Part shown: piece by piece, positions 50,301-60,100 of the stretch
Numbering within the stretch: the stretch's first letter is position 1
Layout of the letters: each line of letters starts with the position of its first letter
From: Icerya purchasi
Taxonomy: Eukaryota > Arthropoda > Insecta > Hemiptera > Monophlebidae
Direction: 5' to 3'
DNA: 64,000 nt
Assembly (NCBI GenBank): GCA_039619475.1
Contig: CM077115.1
Location: 479,148,400 to 479,212,399 of the forward strand
Translations under genes and position numbers: made by a program
The notes under the pieces: generated by a model
Told to the model about the DNA's origin: nothing
Database searches by the model: none
Seen by the model: the letters and a program-made list of their open reading frames with translations, nothing else

Positions 50301-53300
50301 TTTTTATTAGCTCAAAAATCGGATTTGTAAAAGTTATTAAACGATTATCTTGTCCTCGTACTGGATCTTTTGGATCTATCCTAACGGAGATATGTTTTTT
50401 TTAAATTTGAACAGATTTACATTCTCGGTAGTGGAAATACCGTAGCTCATGAGTGTTCTGGATATTACGACCGATAACTGGATTATTTTCTGACGAAAAT
50501 TTATTTATTACGATAGATGATATAATATTCACCTAGTACGGCATCTGAATTTAGCGGATGTGTAAGTCGGTTCACCTGGTGCAGGAATAGACATAATATA
50601 ATGGGATTACTATCATGTTATTAGAAAAGCGGTTCCATATTTTGTTTCCGGCATTCAAATCGCCAATTAATATTACGTTTCTTTTATTATTTTATTTAAA
50701 ACTTTTATATTATCTATAAATTTAAGTCCGCTCCTAGAAGATTCATAAACAGTATAAATATGTATATTCTCTTATTACTATTAATATTCAAATTATTTAT
50801 ATACATTCTAAACTCGACACCTTCTATACATTTTATTTGAGACACCCGTAATATTCCGCACATATTTTCTGCACCTTTTTCACTAAAAACCTTGCTCCAC
50901 TACTACTAAATATCTTATTTTTAACTGACTTCAAAAAAAAGGAGGAGGTTTTCGATTTCAGTGTATTTTTTTTTTTGTGTGTGTTACCTCATAACTTTTT
51001 TTTGCGTGAACCGATTTTGATGATTCTTCTTTTATTTTATTCTGTTCTATCAGGAAGTTTTATATTCATTATCCTTTTTAATTTCAGACATTACTACCAA
51101 ATGAATATTATTATTTATTTTAAAATTACACAGTTCGCTATTCTTCTCAATTATGGAAATTCAAAAAACGAGTATGCCAACATTTTCAATCGATATTGTC
51201 CATGATGTTAAAGTAATTTGCCAAAATTATTTCATAAATACTAATTATTTTAGTAAGAAAATTGTTATTTTTACTTAGCTTCCAAATAGCAAAACCAGTC
51301 ACATTAGCAAGTTTACCGACGTTATCTCGTTTAAATAATTTTAATTTAAATCCCGCGTCCTAAAAATTAAAACATTCGTATATTGTACAACAAAATCGGG
51401 TTATATATCTAGAACTAGAACTGTTCTACGTCGGTTAGTATAACCTCTTATAATCGCCGGAGATTGGTAGTCTCAACATTTTTTTTTTGAGCATGTCAGC
51501 TAAGGACGTTACTCAATTCAACGGTATGATAGTATTAATATTTCCATTTATTGCAAATACGAATACTGTTTTGGATATTTTCCGGTTTTGTAAAACTTTA
51601 TGTAGTATTGTATAATCAGGTAAATTATCTGTTAAGCGATAATTCGGTATTTCCAGGACAATGCTTATTGTCGTGGCATTTTACACAATGGAGACAGTAA
51701 AGACGTATGTCCACATCGTTGACAGTTGTAAGCCTAGGTTATTGCTCTGTTGATTTATCTTTCCCACATTAGTAAATAATGAAAAGTATGTTTATTTTAT
51801 ATTGTTTTTGTTTTTCAGACCGGGGTTTCCGGGGAGAAAGATACTGCCTATACGAGCAATAACTGAGTTTCTAAGTCAGAAACTAAATTACACCGTTTTC
51901 ACTGACAAGCCAGTCATCAGACTTAATTCTTATTTTTCTTTGTCCACGGAAAGTATAGTAGACAAATTTTTAAGTACCACTTTTATTAGCCTCCCACGCC
52001 TCGGCACATGTATGTAAAATTGATAAATATACATTTTTGGCGACTGCATTACTTTGTCGGAATCTGTTTCATTGCAACAATATAGATTAAGGTTCTTGTA
52101 AATTCCGTATTTAAATTTGTTTTTGATATTTCGGAAGAAAACGTTAAGATAGCCTGAAGTTCTTCCGAAATATATTACGGGTATATTCTGCGCACAGCAT
52201 ATTCTAGTTACAGAATAAATAAACTAAATTATGAAATAAGAATATAGAAGTGTACACGTAGGTGCGATAAAAGAAATACGGCGACTCTAATAAAGAGGAT
52301 GAAAACGTAAGATATCGCGGCAATAAACATTGCAATAATGTTCATCGAAATTTTATCGTGAAAAGCAAATGCTTCGAGAAATAAAGCATCGTTTACAAGA
52401 CAGTCTGAGAACGTTTAGAGTTAAAGCTCTACAACGATAGGTACATGCAGAATTGAACATGCCACCGTAAGGCTACAAATGAAAATTAGTAATAGAGATG
52501 AATAGTTCTAACGGTAGCTGCAGATATTCCCCTAGTAGTATGGCTGTCAACTAAGCGATCATGAATTTCAGTATTCTGTAAATAACTATCGTCTATCTTA
52601 TTCTAAAGTGTTGTTTACGTCTTCGTCGAATTGTATGTATTATGATTAATTGTTCCTTAATTGTTTACGTATAACAACTCGCTTCCATTAACGGTTTATT
52701 GGGTACCTGTGAACTCCAAATCCGTTTTAATCTCCAATTTTCTATTTTATTCGGTCCTAATAGATATTATTCATGCATTTATCATAGTGCTTAGAAATAC
52801 CGTATTACTTCGAATTTAAGACGCACCCGTGAACATCGAGTTTAGTTACTAGGTATTTGGAAGAAAGGGACTTGAAACAGACACTACCAACGTGCTGTGG
52901 TCCAGATGGTACATTAACATTCTATGCGTAATCCATCAATACCGCCAAACAATTAGATTCTTCTAATTTCTCGGTACTTTTTCTCATGCTGACCATTAGC
53001 CAATTGTAAATGATTGCGATATCATTCCAATACAGCTTGCTTTTCTTCATCACCGACGTTAATTGTAACGCTAGTTTTACTAACGAGTTTGCAACGGACG
53101 TCACATAAATCATATGCGGGTTTCATAATGATGATGTATGGACAATAAGTTTTCCATAACTGCTGGAATGCTCATAATTTAATAACTCGAATACCAGGTT
53201 GGCAGCTGTTTACGTTTTGCTTATATTTTATAATTTCGTCTCTTATAATTGTTTCCCCTTTGGGAGCAAATTGATAAAGTTTATTGATATTTGCGGGATA

Positions 53301-54125
53301 AAAATTTGATTCGATTTGATGTTTCATTTAATACTCTTACATATTTAATAGTTTATCATTGTTCATTATTTTACTTTTATTAACCAATTAACAAGAGCTT
53401 GTGCAGTATATAAAACCAGAGGTCACGAGTTTTTTAAGAATTAGATCCAAATCGCTCTTAGGTTTACTTAATGTGAAATAATTGGATGTCAGAGGAATTC
53501 GGGAAAGTAGACACAGTCGCGAGAGAGGAACCGGCTCCAATATTTTTTTCCTTATATATTAGGCTTAGTTGAACTTTAACAATCTTCGACGTACTGTCAA
53601 GGGTATGCGGCTTACTTTACTTTATTTACTAAATAGAAATACGTTGCTTAAATATTTCGAGCGCATAATTAGAGAGAAAAAATATGTCATCTTCCGTTTG
53701 GTCATAAAAGGGAAAATTCGAGATAAAAGCGGGCCAGGAAGAAGGAAAACGGAATGGTTGGACAATATTAAGGACTGGACTGGACTCAAGAATCTCAATA
53801 AATTGATTAGAAAAGCGAAGAAGTGTAATTATAATCACTAGGGACTGAATTCAAATCATTTACATAACATTACAATACTTTTGAAGTCAATATTTACCCT
53901 GAATTCAGGCTTCTAAAAAGATGTATTGTAATACTTTAAGCTATCCCTAAAAATGTTCCTGTTACAGTTTTCTTTTTTCCAGATAAGTTACAAACATGCA
54001 ATGTGAGTTCTTTTCAGTAGCTTCTAAAACTTTCACATACAACAATAGTTCAATGAAGAATAAAGATAACTGAATTTGTAGCTGTGCACTGAAAAGTTCA
54101 TTACTACTACTATTATTATTATTAC

Positions 54126-54159
<34 letters not shown>

Positions 54160-57100
54160 CCCATCATCATTATTTTTATTATTATTATGATCATCAACGC
54201 AGTGTAAATATAATTTTCGATACAAAGCAGGCAGCGGGATTCGAGTCAAGCAAAATGCACCGAGCTAACTGCGCTGTACCAACTGAAAAGATGAAATGGG
54301 TAACCGGTGTTTTCTAGAAAAGCCAGAAAGCCGGATGCATAGTGTATTTAACTTTTATCACGTTATCCGTTACTTTGGTAAACAAATTAACGTTACGCAT
54401 TCTGTGTGATGTTCCTGCCGGCTAATGTGGATCGAAGTATTTTGCAAGTTGTGATAATTCAGTTTATTTTAGGCTAATAACGCCGCGGGTACGAAAACAA
54501 ATGATAATAGCGAAGAGGAGGAAATTGGTCGAATTCCAAGAATATTATGCGGTCGACATAAACCTGTCAGTAGTCAATAAAACCATCTCGGAAGAAAAAT
54601 ACGGCGGCGAATTCCTGTTACGGGGTAAACAACGGCAATAACCGTAAAATTATAATTATACCATTTTACGCTTTCCGGTGATTGTTTCGGCGATGAAGGC
54701 GATTCATTCCAAAATTCCATCGAAGAGGCATCGCATAAAACATTTTCGTTGTCTAAATTTTGAGACCAATATTGCACTTTTGTTATAGATGATGATCTTT
54801 CGTTCTTATCGTGATGATGATGATGGTGGTGATGGTGATGGTGATGGCTGTCGTCGTGATCGTGATGACTTCTGAGGTGATGATGATGATCGCGATTGTG
54901 ATGACGGTGATGCTGGCGATAACTTTTACGAGGATGCTTGCGATAAAAATGTTCGTCGCTATCACGACTAGAGCGTTTCCTGGAATATGCAAAAAGCATC
55001 GAGTATAGGGTTAACACACTATCGGAAACATCGGGAATGTTAAACAAGAATAATCTAATTCTGGAAAATTTATGCTCCTAGCACATATCTCGTTATGTTT
55101 ACTTAATGTTCGCTATTTATTAGGAATGAAATTATTTTACTAAATACGGTGTTACTAAAGTTACTTGATTGTTGCGTTGTCCAGATAGCTTACATCAATT
55201 ATCATCAGTATCAACCAAACTGTCAATCAAATAATTTTAGTAACCCGGCGTTTGCCGAATATAATTTGATGTCTAATACTACCCGACATGGATATTTCAA
55301 ATGTTTAATTATTCATAATTCATGTTTCTACGTTATCGCCTTAACTAATTAATAAACAGAATGTATAAATACACTACAAGAAAAATACCTATAATGTTAC
55401 TTAAAATTTACTTCGTAGATTTTTCGAAAAATACTAGTACTGTTCAATTTTACTAGTGAAAAACTGGCATTATTTCTTTTTGGTCGACAGCTGCAAGAAA
55501 TTTTTGAAAACAATTTATATGACAAAAGAAATGATTTTGTTCCGTTCATTAGTTAAAATAAAATTCTCTTCCCTTTTCCGTCTAAAATTTCCACTATTTA
55601 ATCTTTACGACCCATGTATAAAAATAATAAAAAAAGAAAAAATCCATTATTAAAATATAATCATGAACATGAAGCAGTTGTTTCTAAAAGGGACGTGTAC
55701 TAGATTCTAAAGTGAAAAATTACGATGGTTCGTTGATATGATTTCGCATGAAAGAACTAATATCTCATTTTGTTCCTTTTTTAAATTACAAAATTATCAT
55801 AAATTCTACTCGGTGCCAATAAACTATCTGAAGTAATTTGCGGAATTTTAATTTAACATCCCGTTAAATTTTACGTCATTATGATAACTTGTATATTTGT
55901 TAGACTATATAGAACTTTACTATTCTCACTCGATCATGTTATGAGATTATTTTCTAATTCATAGAAGATTCATTGGAGAATCAGAGGTTAGATAATTGAG
56001 GTGCACGTAAACCGGAGCGCAATCTAGCCTCCGTGCTTTGAGAAAGAATATCACTTTTTAAATGGAGGGCTAGATAAAATAAAAAATTATCTAGACGGGC
56101 CGAAAAAAAAATTAAACAAACCAAATTTTTATAAGTGATAAACTTCATTTTTGATTTTTACATCACACACAACTTGGAAAAAAAAGTTACAAAAATTGAT
56201 TATTCTTTAGTTGAGTATGAAGGTATATGTGACAGATGAAATTGTGACTGAGCTTCGGAAAGTTGATCATTATCTGGTAGAAACTGGGATGAGCTGATTC
56301 GCAGTAGTGAAGCTAAATGGTGGTCAATCAGTCGGTTTCTAACGCTGTTTTTGCGAAGCTTCATAGTAGAAAACACCTGTGCACAGATGTAGGAAGATGC
56401 AAACATGATAATTGCTCTTCTGAGCGTGAGATTTTAGGTTTGGGAAACTTGATTTAGACAGGGCCTTGTAGAACTCAATTTTAGGAACGTTGAGAAATAG
56501 TTGCTTCAATTCAGTGTTACATTGCAAGTCAATCAGTTCGAGCTGCACATCTGGTTTCATTGATTCACAATCCACATAAAATGGCATGCTAAAAATGTCC
56601 AGGTCCTGTTCGATAACTTTGAAGTCTTGGAATCTTCGTTCGAATTCTTCATGAAGACATTTCAGGCTTTTCGCATAGCTCCTAAGTTTGTCTTCCCTAA
56701 CTGCAATAGTTTTTAGTCTTGGAAAATGAGTAAAGTCTTTCCTGACTAGTTGTTTGGAAAATAGATTCAATTGCATTTTTTGAAACCCCTGATATGACTG
56801 CAAATATCATGGATTAATTGATTTATTCCTTGGAGTTTAAGGTTCCATTTATTGATGTGACTGAGAAGATCTGTAAAAAAATGCAAAATCCGAAAGCCAT
56901 ACAATATTTTTCAACACTTGTTCATTCCTTGTTCTTCATGAAAGAGATTATTTCATCTTTTAGAGCCCAAACTCGTTGGAAAACCTGTCCTGCACTAAGC
57001 TTACTTTAGTATGGTAAAGTGTATCAGAACATTCCGACTGCAATGGGTCAAGAAAATCTCGGAGTTGTCTATGATTGAGTGCTCGTGAACGAATGCTACT

Positions 57101-60100
57101 AACAAGCTTAATAACGACATCAAGCACATGTTTCGTGTCTAGAGCAGATTTACACAGAGCTTTTTGATGTATGACACAATGAAGAAACACAACTTGGTCC
57201 CCAGGAAATGATTCCTTAAATATGCCTACAAAACCAGATTTCAATTAGATAGTCCCCTCTTCCTTTAATATGTTTTTAAACTATATCATAATGACCTGGG
57301 CTTCTGTTAGACTTTAGTTTTTCTACTATTATTTTTATTTCGTTAATTAAGAACTCGGGCTCTGGATCGAAGCTTACCATTATGTTCCCGTAATTATTTT
57401 CGCCCTTATATACTTCTCTCTATAGTAGTTAGTTATTAATTTATTTATCTCTTTTCTATCGTATATTTTTTGACCCGTAGAATTTACGAATTCCACGGTG
57501 TACCTACACGTAGTTGCCTTGTTCAGTTTCTTGATATTTTTACCTCCCTCTAATGTTGCTGTTATTATTTCACTTTTCCTAAGTGCGTTCTTTTTTCTCA
57601 TCTCGTTCCTTATCAGTTTGGAAATTAAATTTTATTCGATTTTATCCTTGAACGTTTTATATCATATTCAAATAATTGTAGCCCTTTTTTTATATAGGTT
57701 AATTATTTACCGATGCGTTAGTAGGACTAATCAAAGAAGGATGATAAGGTCGTAGAATCAAGACAACAGACGTAAATTTAAGGGCAGAAATAGAGCGATG
57801 AATATTAGAAATAGCATTTTATAATATCATTACAGAACCTTGAAGACGGGAGTTAGCTAATGAGGTATTGCGATCAGAGGAGTCAGCAAAGAAAAGCAAA
57901 AATAGAGTTAAGAGTAATAGAAGAGATTTTTATAAAGTAAATATTAAAGAGCGTAGATACTATGGCAAGAACCTTAGGGTAACGCTCGAAAGATTAACCT
58001 ATGGAAGAGTACAAAGGAGGGGAAATACTTACGGTTCTGCATTGAAAGAGAGTGTTGAGAAGAGAAGCGAAATTTACAGGGATCTTAAACGAGAGTGCTA
58101 TGTCAGTGTGGGGAAGCAAAAATTATCAAAAGCAGCTGATGTGTTATTAAGAATTTTCGATTGATAAATGACATATAAACATCCGAAAGAAACATACTGA
58201 TACGTTCTAGTAGACCACGTCTTCGGTGAAAATTAAATATATTGCTAGAAATGTCACCAAACGAGATGTTTTTTTTTTTTTTATTTTTTTATTTTTGGCC
58301 AAATTGCAACGTCCTTGTTCACTGCATATAAAACTCACCCAATCCGCATTATTATCTTTTTTATCTTCATCTAGAAGTTTGAAGGATGGAATGAATGGAA
58401 ACTTAATACCTGATTTAGCAGCAATTGTGATCAACTCGGTCACTAAGTAATACCTGATCTAGCAGCAATTAAATCAACTCAGTCACTAAGTAAAACCTGA
58501 TCGAGCAGAAATAGAATCAACTCGGTCACTAAGTAATACCAGAGGCCAGAGACAACGGAGCAAACACAGATTTCAAACCTCCACCATCAAAACTTAAAAA
58601 ACAAAAATTTCTTACTGTTGAACTTCTGAAGCCCGCCAAAAGCAACATCACCAATAATGAATATCCAGTGTCTTTCACTGACCTTGTAACCTTAATACAT
58701 AGGATTAAAGGACATCACGATCCAATGAGTATAGTAGCCGCCTTCACCGAAGACATAGATGGATTAATCCACATGCTTTCAGATAACTATTCCTTCCTTC
58801 GAAACCGATCAATGAAGGCATGATTCATTCAGATGATCAACAAACTTGTTAGGCAGTCAGATTCAAACCAGACGGCGAACTAACCATATCCATAAGAACA
58901 AACCGCGCATCCTTGTAATAGCCACAGTAGTTAAACACGATACAGGATGTCGCGTCTACGCAAAAAAAAAAAAACCCTACAGTGACCTGGTAGCCAGCAA
59001 AGTAATAAATTTAACCTCCTGAATTGGGACTTCGAAGCTGACGCATAAAACATCGCTCCATAATCCAGTTTCGATTTAATAAAGCTTTTATATAACCGAC
59101 TTAAGGTGACCGGATCACCTCCCTAACATGAATTACTTATAGCCTTTAGGGGGGCTATACGATTTAATTACAAGTTCTACTAGTGACTGAATGTGAAGTG
59201 TCCATGTTAGTTCAGGATGTAAGAACAAACCTAAATACCTAACATGCGTAAACGAGTAATTGTGAATAAACCGCTAGCATTTTTATGAAACAATTTAAGC
59301 TAAAACATCGAATGGTAAAGCCGAATTATGTTTCTAAATTCTCGACTAACAGCATAATAATTTTCCCTTCAAAGTTATTCGAAAATAATGGTGTAGTATT
59401 AGCTTTTATTATTTTTTAGTTTAGTATTAGTTTCAGAAATATTATTGGAGTTAATGGAAATATCCATAAGGTCGATAATAGACTTGTTAATATTTTTCAC
59501 CGAGACAATGTCGTCTTTAGAAGTAGATAATTAGACAATAATTCGGTTTTATTAGTTTTGTTAGTAATTTTAACCTGCACGACGAGGTTGGTGTTCACCA
59601 CGGAGATGCGGGGGGGGGGATTAGGGAGAGGTTTACATCAGACGAAGCTGAATTTACATTAAATTTAAATTAGCGAATGAAATCAAAAATTAAATAACTA
59701 CGATGCGAGAAATGAAATAAGAATGAAACGGACAAAATAAAACAAAACAATAGAAATAAAAATAAAAATGAATAACAGAGCAAGAAAAAAGATAACGAAA
59801 TCCCCTTGGAAGATTGGAAAGGCACGGTCAAGCGTCAAATGTGGATGGGAACATTTATGTGATGCATAGGTGGCTGAGTGTAAGAAAAAAAACTCCAATT
59901 ATTTACAGATTTGCGTGCCATGTGTAATTAACAAGGCCATTAAAGCACGTTTTGGTTCAAATGTTTTAGTAAATAGTTAGGAACTGTTGGATACTGATTT
60001 GTTAGTAATTCTGTGTGAAGACTTTTAAAACCGGTCATAATTTTTGAAAAATGGTATCCCTGGAAATAATATATACAAGTTATTACTGATCATTAAGGAA

